Below are positions 25,480 to 32,908 of a stretch of DNA of 64,000 bases, one piece after another. This stretch comes from Bradyrhizobium sp. CCBAU 53351 (GTDB taxonomy: Bacteria; Pseudomonadota; Alphaproteobacteria; Rhizobiales; Xanthobacteraceae). The position numbers and the translations under genes were made by a program. The stretch covers positions 5,111,501 to 5,175,500 of the forward strand of contig NZ_CP030059.1 in NCBI RefSeq assembly GCF_015291745.1. The letters are read 5' to 3'. Below the pieces are notes generated by a model. That model saw only the letters and a program-made list of their open reading frames with translations. It made no database searches and was not told the DNA's origin. Every line of letters begins with the position of its first letter. The stretch's first letter is position 1.

Positions 25480-25589
25480 GCATCTAGGCCCGCAACAGAC
25501 TGGCGCTGACCTGCCCGCGTGCAGGTGCGGCGCTTTGCCTAAGAGTGAATGCGGTAACGAGAAGAACGGTCAGATTCGGGCGCCGCACA

Positions 25590-25614
25590 GGAACCAACGG
25601 ACGACGCCCTCGTT
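25590..25614 (+). promoter_or_regulatory. EcfG-type general stress promoter for the hydrolase gene
   Basis: GGAAC at 25590-25594, 16-base spacer, CGTT at 25611-25614. It lies 63 bases before the ATG of the alpha/beta hydrolase at 25678. Confidence 0.75.
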
Positions 25615-25677
25615 TGAATTACCTGCAACATTTCTCATTGCCCTGAGGCATCGTGCAGAACCCACTGAGGTACTGCC

Positions 25678-26682
25678 ATGACCTTGCTGCGCACACGCTC
25701 CCCTTCGCTCGTCTCCAACTCGCTCAGTGCCGCAAGGCAATATCCCGCGCTCGCCGCTGTTGCTGGAATTGGAGCGGTGCTTCTGGGGACAGCTCTCATC
25801 AATCGCCAGCTTGCCAGGAAGGCACAACGCGATAATCCGCCACAGGGGCGGTTCATCGAGGTCAATGGCGTGCGTCTGCACTATGTAGAGCGCGGCAACG
25901 GCCGGCCACTGGTGCTCTTTCATGGCAACGGCAGCATGATCCAGGACTTCGAGTCGAGCGGCTTGATTGATCTGGCCGCCAAAAACTACCGGGTTATCGT
26001 CTTCGACCGCCCGGGATTCGGACATAGCTTGCGGCCCCGCAATGCGGTTTGGACCCCTGAGACCCAGGCAGATCTGTTCAGGGAAGCACTCGGCCGTCTG
26101 GACGTTCAGCGCGCGATTGTGCTGGGGCACTCATGGGGAGCGTCGCTCGCAGTGGCGCTGGCGATCAGGCATGCATCGCTGGTCGAAGCATTGGTGCTGG
26201 CGTCGGGATATTATTTCCCGACCGCCCGCACCGACGCCACGGCCTCTTTGGCACCTGCAATCCCTGGACTCGGCGATATCATCAGTTACACAATATCCCC
26301 GATCTTCGGGCGGCTGATGTGGCCTGTGATGTTGCGCAAGCTATTCGGCCCGCGCAAAGTCCCCGAGAAATTCGCCGACTTTCCCAAAGCAATGGCTGTA
26401 CGGCCAGCACAGATGCTTGCCAGTGCCGCAGAAGCGGCCTTGATGGTCCCGGCGGCTTTTGTCGCTGCGAAGACCTATAGTGAGCTCAGGATGCCCACGA
26501 TCATCATCGGGGGTGAGGACGACCGTCTGATCGACATCGAAAAGCAATCGGTCAGGCTCCACGAAGAGATCAAGCAAAGCAAACTGCACCGGATCGCCGG
26601 CGTCGGTCATATGGTCCATCAATCTGCGACGCCCGATTTGATGGCGGCCATCGATGAAGCCGCTGCCGCGACATTGCACTAG
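25678..26682 (+). CDS. Alpha/beta hydrolase, membrane-anchored
   Basis: 334 residues. A hydrophobic N-terminal segment (ALAAVAGIGAVLLGTALI, about residues 24-41) likely anchors it to the inner membrane. The hydrolase domain shows the oxyanion loop LFHGNGSMI, the nucleophile elbow GHSWGAS, an acidic residue in GGEDDRLID, and the catalytic histidine in GVGHMVHQ. Family members include esterases, epoxide hydrolases and haloperoxidase-like enzymes, so the reaction is open. A perfect EcfG-type promoter 63 bases upstream places it in the general stress regulon. The preceding small gene has its own promoter of the same type. Confidence 0.88.
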   Translation: MTLLRTRSPSLVSNSLSAARQYPALAAVAGIGAVLLGTALINRQLARKAQRDNPPQGRFIEVNGVRLHYVERGNGRPLVLFHGNGSMIQDFESSGLIDLAAKNYRVIVFDRPGFGHSLRPRNAVWTPETQADLFREALGRLDVQRAIVLGHSWGASLAVALAIRHASLVEALVLASGYYFPTARTDATASLAPAIPGLGDIISYTISPIFGRLMWPVMLRKLFGPRKVPEKFADFPKAMAVRPAQMLASAAEAALMVPAAFVAAKTYSELRMPTIIIGGEDDRLIDIEKQSVRLHEEIKQSKLHRIAGVGHMVHQSATPDLMAAIDEAAAATLH

Positions 26683-26926
26683 ACAATGGACGCCGCGAAT
26701 GCTGGCGAGCACCGCGCCCTCCGCTCGGGATGGTCGGACACGGCATGGTGATGGGACGTGCCTTGGCCTTCCCGCACTTGGCATTGCGCTCGGTCAGCTG
26801 CATAGCCATTTCCTCTTCAGCGATGCCGCAGACCGGACTGTCGCAGCGATGCCGACCTGAGTTCGAGCTAACCCGACTCATCCGCCGGCCAATTCCAGTC
26901 AGCGCAGTTGGAGCCGAGGCCTAAGC
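26683..26926. other. Gene-free spacer before the transglutaminase-like gene
   Basis: About 240 bases without a convincing gene. On the minus strand an ATG at 26809 with a GAGGAA site opens a short frame (MAMQLTERNAKCGKAKARP) that faintly resembles the first residues of tyrosine-type integrases but then loses any similarity. Confidence 0.4.
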
Positions 26927-27733
26927 ATGCAGATCCGGGTCGGCTTCGAAATGATCTACGACTTCCCGCAAGTCACGCCATTGATCGCGATGGTCGGAAC
27001 GCATTTCACGCGGGCATCCGATGTTGTCGTACCGGATCACCTCATCACTTCGCCTTCCGTTCCGATCACGCCTTACCGCGACAGCTTCGGGAACTGGTGC
27101 AGCCGGATGGTTGCGCCCCGCGGCCGCATGCGCCTTACTGCCGACGGAACGGTGCGCGACAGCGGCTTGCCCGATGTGATCGTGCCTTCAGCCGCGCAGC
27201 ACGCGGTCGAGGATCTTCCATCGGACACCCTGCTCTATCTGCTCGGCAGCAGGTATTGCGAAACAGATCGGCTTTCCGACATCGCGTGGAAGCTGTTCGA
27301 GAAAACGGCGCCCGGCTGGGCGCGCGTCCAGGCGATCTGCGATTTCGTCCACCATCACATCGCGTTCGGATACGAGCACGCGCGGGCGACCATGACGGCG
27401 TGGGAGGTCTTCAATGAGCAGAAGGGCGTCTGTCGGGACTATGCGCATCTCGCCATCGCGTTCTGCCGCTGCATGAACATTCCAGCGCGCTACTGCACCG
27501 GCTATCTCGGCGACATCGGCATTCCGCCGCCGCATGCCCCCGGCGACTTTGCGGGTTGGTTCGATGCCTACCTTGGCGGCCGCTGGTACACCTTCGATGC
27601 ACGCAACAACACCCCGCGCATCGGCCGTGTGCTGATCGCCCAAGGCCGCGATGCGGCGGATGTTCCGATTGTTCATATTTTCGGACCAGGCGAGCTCATC
27701 AGCTTCAAGGTGTGGACTGATGAACTGGTATGA
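26927..27733 (+). CDS. Transglutaminase-like cysteine peptidase family protein
   Basis: 268 residues. An N-terminal beta-rich part (MQIRVGFEMIYDFPQVTPLI) is followed by the transglutaminase core: VQAICDFVHHHIAFGYEHAR, the nucleophile in NEQKGVCRDYAHLAI, and GRWYTFDARNN. In the usual triad the histidine sits in an HAW-type motif; here the matching stretch is GDFAGWFDAYLGG, with no histidine, and the residue after DAR is asparagine. The family is widespread in rhizobia and often lies near proteasome- or circularly-permuted ATP-grasp-like genes, none of which are next to it here. Cytoplasmic, no signal peptide. The catalytic competence is uncertain. Confidence 0.82.
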   Translation: MQIRVGFEMIYDFPQVTPLIAMVGTHFTRASDVVVPDHLITSPSVPITPYRDSFGNWCSRMVAPRGRMRLTADGTVRDSGLPDVIVPSAAQHAVEDLPSDTLLYLLGSRYCETDRLSDIAWKLFEKTAPGWARVQAICDFVHHHIAFGYEHARATMTAWEVFNEQKGVCRDYAHLAIAFCRCMNIPARYCTGYLGDIGIPPPHAPGDFAGWFDAYLGGRWYTFDARNNTPRIGRVLIAQGRDAADVPIVHIFGPGELISFKVWTDELV

Positions 27734-27848
27734 GCCGCTCGTCCGGGTTATTGCACGCAAGATCGACGAGATTGATCTCGCTAATTGGCAAGGCGAGTGC
27801 TACAAGGCTGGCATCACCGCGCGCTTCTTGGCTGTTATCGGTGACTGA
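27720..27848 (+). CDS. Possible 42-residue protein overlapping the upstream gene
   Basis: MNWYEPLVRVIARKIDEIDL opens a short frame that overlaps the end of the transglutaminase-like gene by 14 bases and ends ARFLAVIGD. A similar tail, AARLSAIIGDENA then stop, occurs at about 25180-25226 in another frame context, so this may be a small real family or the end of a duplicated gene. No clear ribosome binding site. Confidence 0.25.
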   Translation: MNWYEPLVRVIARKIDEIDLANWQGECYKAGITARFLAVIGD

Positions 27849-27889
27849 GAGCATCGCGCTCCCGCCTCCACCCGACAGAAGGCGGTCAG

Positions 27890-27991
27890 ATGTCCGATTC
27901 GGTCAAATTCGACATTCGTGAGTGGCTCGTGCCACCTTTACTGGTGCCTATTTTCCTCGTTCTGCTGATCGCGATCGTGGCCGTTCTCTAG
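27890..27991 (+). CDS. 33-residue single-span membrane protein
   Basis: MSDSVKFDIREWLVPPLLVP followed by IFLVLLIAIVAVL and stop. A short polar N-terminus and one strongly hydrophobic helix at residues 14-33 fit a small inner-membrane protein. AAGGCGGTCAG lies just before the ATG. It follows a segment that resembles the one before the 73-residue stress gene. Function unknown. Confidence 0.5.
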   Translation: MSDSVKFDIREWLVPPLLVPIFLVLLIAIVAVL

Positions 27992-28082
27992 CGGCGGGCG
28001 GTCCGACGATGACCCGCGCCAAAATGCAAAGCGCGGCGCTTCAGCCAACTCGCGAGCACGCGAGCCGAGACAGCAGGCGGCA

Positions 28083-28277
28083 ATGGCAAACACAGCAATC
28101 ATCAGAGATGCCTACGGCGTTCCGGCGGTTTTCACGGGTTCGAAGACAGGTCGGGACGATGCTCCCTTCGTCTTCGTGAGGGTCGGAAACGAGGAGCGCA
28201 GGATGCGCCGGTCCGAATGGGATGCCCTGCCGGCCTGGACCGGCGAGCGGCCCATTTGGGCGAATACAACCAAGTAA
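28083..28277 (+). CDS. Small hypothetical protein, 64 residues
   Basis: MANTAIIRDAYGVPAVFTGS opens a soluble 64-residue protein with no recognised domain, rich in arginine and tryptophan. GGCGGC precedes the ATG. It ends 15 bases before the start of the secreted protein at 28293, so the two may be co-transcribed. No function is apparent. Confidence 0.5.
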   Translation: MANTAIIRDAYGVPAVFTGSKTGRDDAPFVFVRVGNEERRMRRSEWDALPAWTGERPIWANTTK

Positions 28278-28292
28278 CATGGAGTGTTCAGC

Positions 28293-28565
28293 ATGACGCC
28301 GGCCCGAACGAGCAAATGGACCAGAGCGCTCTTGCTGGCGGCGGTGGTGGGCACATCCACGACCGCAGCTGTTGCGGCGGAGCCAAACTGCCGTGCAATC
28401 GAAAGCACCAACGCGCGCCTGTCGTGTTACGATGCGGCATTTCCTCCAAGAACAGCGAGGCCCGCCCAAGCGAGCATCAGCTCATCGTCAGGTGACAAGG
28501 ATCCGTTTCTTGCGGAAGACGCTCGAACTGCCGCGAAGCTGAAGAATATTTGCCGCGGCTGCTGA
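28293..28565 (+). CDS. Small secreted protein with CYDAAF-type motif
   Basis: 90 residues from the ATG at 28293, which has GGAG eight bases upstream; a GTG at 28284 is in frame but lies inside that site. An N-terminal signal peptide (TRALLLAAVVGTSTTAAVAA) is followed by CRAIESTNARLSCYDAAFP, a cysteine-paired motif common in small periplasmic proteins of Proteobacteria. The C-terminal CRGC adds two more cysteines. Likely periplasmic; function unknown. Confidence 0.6.
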   Translation: MTPARTSKWTRALLLAAVVGTSTTAAVAAEPNCRAIESTNARLSCYDAAFPPRTARPAQASISSSSGDKDPFLAEDARTAAKLKNICRGC

Positions 28566-28714
28566 GTTTCACAGATAGTTCCCGCGCGGAAACGAAATAA
28601 AGCACTCGCTATCCAGCAGATAAAGTCGCATTGTCTCGCCACCGCCGAGCGGCCCGTAGCATCTATCGGTGGTGTGAACGCGAGTTGCGCTCCCGCTTTC
28701 CCCCGCAGCGGAGC

Positions 28715-28921
28715 ATGAAAATCTTGGCTCGACGATTCCCAGAACCATCATCGACATTCGAATATCGCCTGGCGCAAGAGGCACTCAACCTTCGCCAGCA
28801 GGCCAAAGAGATGCCCACTGGTATCCGCCGTTCGGAGCTTTTGCGAAAAGCCCGGCAGATCGATGTTGCCGGAGAGGTCAACAAGTGGTTGACCTCGCCG
28901 GGCCTGTTGGCGCCGCTTTAG
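28715..28921 (+). CDS. Small charged protein, paralogue of 25258-25479
   Basis: 68 residues from the ATG at 28715 (GCGGAGC upstream). It shares with the protein at 25258 the sequence pattern LAQEALNLRQQAKEMPTGIR, then ARQID-A-----WL-SP-L-AP. No perfect EcfG promoter is seen upstream, unlike its paralogue. No known domain. The pair is a useful clue that this block contains several stress-type small genes. Confidence 0.65.
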   Translation: MKILARRFPEPSSTFEYRLAQEALNLRQQAKEMPTGIRRSELLRKARQIDVAGEVNKWLTSPGLLAPL

Positions 28922-28959
28922 GTCTCAATCTCCAATTGGCTGAACCTACGCCCTCTGCG

Positions 28960-29765
28960 TAAAGACCTATTGGTATCGGGATTTTACTCTCACCCTCCCG
29001 GGGCTGATCAGCCGCCGCCTGCGCCTCATTTCAAGCGGGCGGCGTTTTTGCTTGCGAGGGCGGGCCCTTCTCCGGGACTGTTCCCCAGCAGGAGGGAAGC
29101 GAGGCCACAATCCCTTGCGCTGCCGCCGGGCAAAACACCCGAGCCATCGGTCAATCCGCGCTGGCAAAAATATTCCGCTTTACCGAAATTCGGAATGGCG
29201 TATCCATCGCGGCAACCCGGCCCAAGCACAAGGGGCGTATCGCGATCGTCACGAACGCGGGCCGGGCGGCGGTGGGCGCTGATGATACCGGCGCGACCGG
29301 CTTTTGCAGGGCGGGCAACCGTGAGCAAGGCCATCGCGCACACGACCGGTGCCATCAGCGTACGGCAAAATCGTGTGGTCCTGGCGCCCGCAGTCTGGCG
29401 TCAAGTCTTGCGGTGATGTAGCGGCCCGACCGGGTACGCGCGTCAGCCATCCGCAAGGCGACGGGGGCAACAGTGCAACGCTCCCCGGGGAGAGCACGAC
29501 ATAAGCCGTTCAAACCACTGCGCAGGGAAGGCCGGGATGTCCCCGGTTGCCCTGTTCTCCGCTATGCAGCAGCACACGCAGTCTGCCCTTGGCATGGCGG
29601 TCCACGGGAGCCAACCGGCTCCCGGCCTTTCCTGCGCCCTCTTTCGATGAGGGCGAAGAGATCAAGCAAAGCTCGGGCGAAACGCGTCGCGAGGATGTGA
29701 AGCCACGTCTGCAGAATTGCAGGATGGGTAGAACGAAGCGAAACCCATAGCGCAGCGCCAAGCGG
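28960..29765. repeat. Large noncoding intergenic repeat, structured
   Basis: About 800 bases with no coding sense in any frame. Several stretches (for example ATCGTCACGAACGCGGGCCG near 29245 and GGAAGGCCGGGATGTCCCCG near 29528) match, from memory, a highly repeated noncoding element of Bradyrhizobium-type genomes. A long-range inverted pair, GCGCAGGGAAGGCCGGG at about 29520-29536 and CCCGGCCTTTCCTGCGC at about 29621-29637, with one mismatch, would form a stem around the TGTCCCCGG...GGCATGGCGG stretch. Ends are approximate. The right end carries GATGGGTAGAACGAAGCG (about 29723), part of another common palindromic repeat. Confidence 0.6.
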
Positions 29766-29869
29766 TGCGCTGCAGAGCCGAGGCCCATGTTGCAGCGTGT
29801 GCGCGGCCCCTGGGTCCCGGCTCTGCGCAGCAACGCGTTGCTGCGCGTCCGGGACGCGACAGTGGTGGC

Positions 29870-30106
29870 TTACAGATACCGCGTCAACTCGGACTTGAAC
29901 TGCCCGTAGACGGCGTCCTCGATCTGGCTGCGCGTGATCCCGATGTCGCGCAGGGCGCGGTCGTCGAGCTCGTTCAGCGTCTTGACGGCGGTACGGCGCT
30001 CGAGGCGATCGAACAGCGCATAAGCGGCGTGGGCGAGCGTGGTGAAAAATCCGCTCGTCGAGGATGGGCGTAAACTCCGCCCGGCAGTTTGCGAGATAAT
30101 GGTCAT
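29870..30106 (-). CDS. DUF1127 family small protein
   Basis: 78 residues from the ATG at 30106, with GGAG twelve bases upstream. The C-terminal part RTAVKTLNELDDRALRDIGI followed by TRSQIEDAVYG is the DUF1127 motif. Small arginine-rich proteins of this kind affect RNA turnover, phosphate and carbon responses in Agrobacterium and Rhodobacter. It is divergent from a MocR-type regulator 187 bases away. A link between the two is suggested by position only. Confidence 0.85.
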   Translation of the reverse strand: MTIISQTAGRSLRPSSTSGFFTTLAHAAYALFDRLERRTAVKTLNELDDRALRDIGITRSQIEDAVYGQFKSELTRYL

Positions 30107-30293
30107 TTTTCTTCTCCGGCCTGTCGTTCCGCGCGGCGAAAGCCAATGCCGTTGGCGCGGACGCACTGGGCGTCTGCACCTCATTTGCCGTCGGATTGCT
30201 CTCGCTCTCCTCGGCTCAATCGCGGACCTTGATGGAACTTAAATGCTTCAGTACACTACTCGGAGCAAGTAAAACATTGCTCTCGGTGCAATA

Positions 30294-31637
30294 ATGTCCA
30301 AGTTCGAGTACGTGAAGCTTGCCGATGCCATTGCCTCGGATATCTCTAACGGCACGTTAAGGCCCGGCGATCGGCTGCCGCCGCAGCGCAATTTTGCCTA
30401 TGATCGTGGCATCGCGGTCTCGACCGCGAGCCGGGTTTATACGGAGTTGCTCCGCCGTGGGCTCGTGGTCGGCGAGGTCGGCCGCGGTACTTTCATCTCC
30501 GGCGACATCAGGCGCGAGGTCGAGGCGCTGAGCGAGCCGCGCGAGGCGCGGATCGATTTCGAGGTCAATTACCCGCTATTGCCGCAGCAATGGGCGATGA
30601 TCGCCAAGAGCCTTGCGGGACTGGAGCGCGTCGATGCGCTCGAATCAGCGCTGCGCGTCTCCACCAGCACCGGCACCAAGAGCGCGCGCAATGCGGCCGC
30701 CGCCTATCTCGCGCGCAAGGATTTCGCGCCGCAGGCCGAGCAGATCGTCTTCACGGCGAATGGCAAGCAATCGCTCGCGGCCGCGCTCGCGGCGCTCGTG
30801 CCCACCGGCGGCCGCTGCGGCGTCGAGGCGCTCACCTATCCCTACGTCAAGAGCATCGCGGCGCGGCTCGGCATCACGCTGGTCCCGATTCCGATGGACG
30901 AGTACGGCGCGCGGCCCGACGCCATTCAGAAGGCGCATCGCGAGGCGCATCTGTCGGCGCTGTATCTGCAGCCCATCATCCAGAACCCGCTCGGCGTCAC
31001 CATGAACGCGACGCGGCGCGCCGACATCATGCGCGTCGCCGAAAAGCTCGACCTTACCATCATCGAGGACGCCGTGTACGGCTTCCTCGCCGACGACACG
31101 CCGCTGGCAGCTCTCGGGCCGGACCGCTGTATCGTGATCGACAGCCTGTCGAAGAAGGTCGCGCCGGGCCTTGCGCTCGGCATCCTCGTGGCGCCGCCGC
31201 AATTGCGCGAGAGCGTGATGAGCGCGGTCCGCACCGGCGGCTGGATCGCCTCCGGCCACGCGCTGGCGTCCGGGCAGCGGCTGATGGCCGACGGCACCGT
31301 CGCCGAGCTCACGCGCCTGAAACGCATCGACGCCTCGCGGCGTCAGCAGACCGCGGCACGGCTGCTCGCCGGCTACCAGCTCGCCGCCGACCCGCGCTCC
31401 TATCATCTGTGGCTGACGCTGCCGCCGCATTGGCGCTCGCAGACCTTTGTTGCCGCTGCGGCCCGGCGCGGCATTGCACTGACGCCGTCCTCCACCTTCG
31501 CCATCGCCCACGGTCATGCCCCGAACGCGGTGCGCCTCGCACTCGCCCCGCCCACCTTCGAACAGCTCGATTCCGGCCTGCGCACCATCGTGTCGCTGCT
31601 CGGCACCAAGGAAGAGGATTTCGACTCCACGGAGTAG
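30294..31637 (+). CDS. MocR/GntR-family transcriptional regulator with aminotransferase domain
   Basis: 447 residues. The N-terminal winged helix (about 1-75: YVKLADAIASDISNGTLRPG, GDRLPPQRNFAYDRGIAVST) is joined to a fold-type I aminotransferase-like domain. That domain shows LYLQPIIQNPLGVTMNATRR, TIIEDAVYGFL and the PLP lysine motif DSLSKKVAPGLALG. MocR proteins use PLP as effector cofactor; known members control GABA, taurine, pyridoxal and similar pathways. The target here is unknown, and the divergent DUF1127 gene is the nearest candidate. No recognisable ribosome binding site precedes the ATG. Confidence 0.92.
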   Translation: MSKFEYVKLADAIASDISNGTLRPGDRLPPQRNFAYDRGIAVSTASRVYTELLRRGLVVGEVGRGTFISGDIRREVEALSEPREARIDFEVNYPLLPQQWAMIAKSLAGLERVDALESALRVSTSTGTKSARNAAAAYLARKDFAPQAEQIVFTANGKQSLAAALAALVPTGGRCGVEALTYPYVKSIAARLGITLVPIPMDEYGARPDAIQKAHREAHLSALYLQPIIQNPLGVTMNATRRADIMRVAEKLDLTIIEDAVYGFLADDTPLAALGPDRCIVIDSLSKKVAPGLALGILVAPPQLRESVMSAVRTGGWIASGHALASGQRLMADGTVAELTRLKRIDASRRQQTAARLLAGYQLAADPRSYHLWLTLPPHWRSQTFVAAAARRGIALTPSSTFAIAHGHAPNAVRLALAPPTFEQLDSGLRTIVSLLGTKEEDFDSTE

Positions 31638-31789
31638 ATCGCGGGGGCCCTTTCGCCAACGCACCTCCAGCCGAGGACAAGTTCCGCAGGAATGTCCGCT
31701 CGGACCATGGCCGCTCATCGGCGTTTATTTGGATTGCTCCGAGCCCGGCGGCAGGCCCCGCTGACAATCGATCAGCGGCCGGTTGCAAG

Positions 31790-32377
31790 CTACGGCAGCA
31801 GCGATTGCGGCAGGCGCGCCAGGGTATAGGCGCGTGGCTGGTTGCGCCGCACGAAGCCGCCGACCTGCCAGGCGAACAGCCCGGCAAAGCCGACGATGAA
31901 CAGCGCGCCGGCGAGCTCGCCGATCATCAGCGCACGGATCAACAGGCCCGCCATCACCACCGTCAGCGCCGCCAGGAATGCCAGCACGATCGCATAGGCG
32001 GTGCGGCCGAGCCCGGCGGTCAGCGCCGCGTGGCTGCCGGCCTCGGCCATCCGCGCATGCAATTCGACGATGAACGCGCGAAAGCCGTTGTCCTGCGGCG
32101 CCATCAGCGCCGCGGTCTGCCAGCTCGTCGACAGGATCGCGATGCGGCGGCCGCTCCTGTGTCTGACATCGGCGCGAAAGCGGTGCTGCTGCATCGACAC
32201 CGGGCGGAACGACAGCCGGATTGCACTGATCTCGTCATAAGGCCACAGGCCCGAGCGGCCGGAGATGTGCCAGGACAGCCCCTGCTCCGTCAGCTCGAAG
32301 CGATGCGCCGAGCCGATCAGCGACGCCTTGTAGGCATAGCTCACAACTGGCGCGGCCTCGGCCTCCGAACCCTGCAT
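31790..32377 (-). CDS. Hypothetical membrane protein with PH-like N-terminal part
   Basis: 195 residues from the ATG at 32377. The soluble N-terminal half (FELTEQGLSWHISGRSGLWP, YDEISAIRLSFRPVSMQQHR) looks like a small beta-rich PH-type fold. Two hydrophobic helices follow (YAIVLAFLAALTVVMAGLLI and GELAGALFIVGFAGLFAW). No enzyme motif. It is divergent from another small membrane protein with 93 bases between their starts. I do not recognise a named family. Confidence 0.65.
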   Translation of the reverse strand: MQGSEAEAAPVVSYAYKASLIGSAHRFELTEQGLSWHISGRSGLWPYDEISAIRLSFRPVSMQQHRFRADVRHRSGRRIAILSTSWQTAALMAPQDNGFRAFIVELHARMAEAGSHAALTAGLGRTAYAIVLAFLAALTVVMAGLLIRALMIGELAGALFIVGFAGLFAWQVGGFVRRNQPRAYTLARLPQSLLP

Positions 32378-32470
32378 CCCGACAACCGATCTCGTCCGCG
32401 CGATCCCGTCCGCGCCATCCCGCCGGCGATCCGCTTGCGCGATCGCCCTCGCCCATCCTACAAGCGAGGC

Positions 32471-32905
32471 ATGGTTGAGACGACCTTTTTTCCGCGCCGT
32501 CTGATTCTCGGCGCCGCAATGATCTCCGGCGTGCTGCTGGCGCTCGCGGTGCACATGCTGGGCGCGCGCTACGGCCTCGACCTCGGCGGGCTCTGGCGTT
32601 CCGACACGGCCGAATTCATCCCCGCGGGCGCGGCGATTGCCTGGTGGCTGATCGCCTCGGTCGGATTCTCCGGCGGCTATTTCACGGCGAGCTTGATGCA
32701 GAGCGCCGTGTCCGGCCAGATCCCGCAGCGGATGCGGCAGTTCCTGATCGCAGTCGGCGTGCTCCTGCTCGCGGGCGCGGGTCAGGTGGCCTCGGCGCCG
32801 AGCCCGATCCCGACCGTCTCGGGCGTGCTGGCCGGGCTCGCCGCGCTATGCCTTGGCGCCGTCATGGCGTTCTGCGGCGCCCATTTCGCGCTGCGCCGCG
32901 GCTGA
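32471..32905 (+). CDS. Hypothetical four-span membrane protein
   Basis: 144 residues, MVETTFFPRRLILGAAMISG, with four hydrophobic helices near residues 11-31, 52-74, 90-107 and 117-139. Only a weak GCGAGGC precedes the ATG. No recognised motif. It stops three bases before the end of the GGDEF-EAL gene on the opposite strand, so the two genes are convergent. Confidence 0.6.
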   Translation: MVETTFFPRRLILGAAMISGVLLALAVHMLGARYGLDLGGLWRSDTAEFIPAGAAIAWWLIASVGFSGGYFTASLMQSAVSGQIPQRMRQFLIAVGVLLLAGAGQVASAPSPIPTVSGVLAGLAALCLGAVMAFCGAHFALRRG

Positions 32906-32908
32906 ACG

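Noticed and set aside
26700..26809. Integrase remnant (MQLTERNAKCGKAK on the minus strand)
   Set aside because: Only about 17 residues are loosely similar to the start of tyrosine integrases, there is no continuation in any frame, and no attachment repeats were seen.
30590..32905. 771-codon plus-strand frame across the MocR gene
   Set aside because: The first three-quarters overlap MocR in another frame and are low-complexity; only the last 144 codons from 32471 look like a membrane protein and are reported as such.
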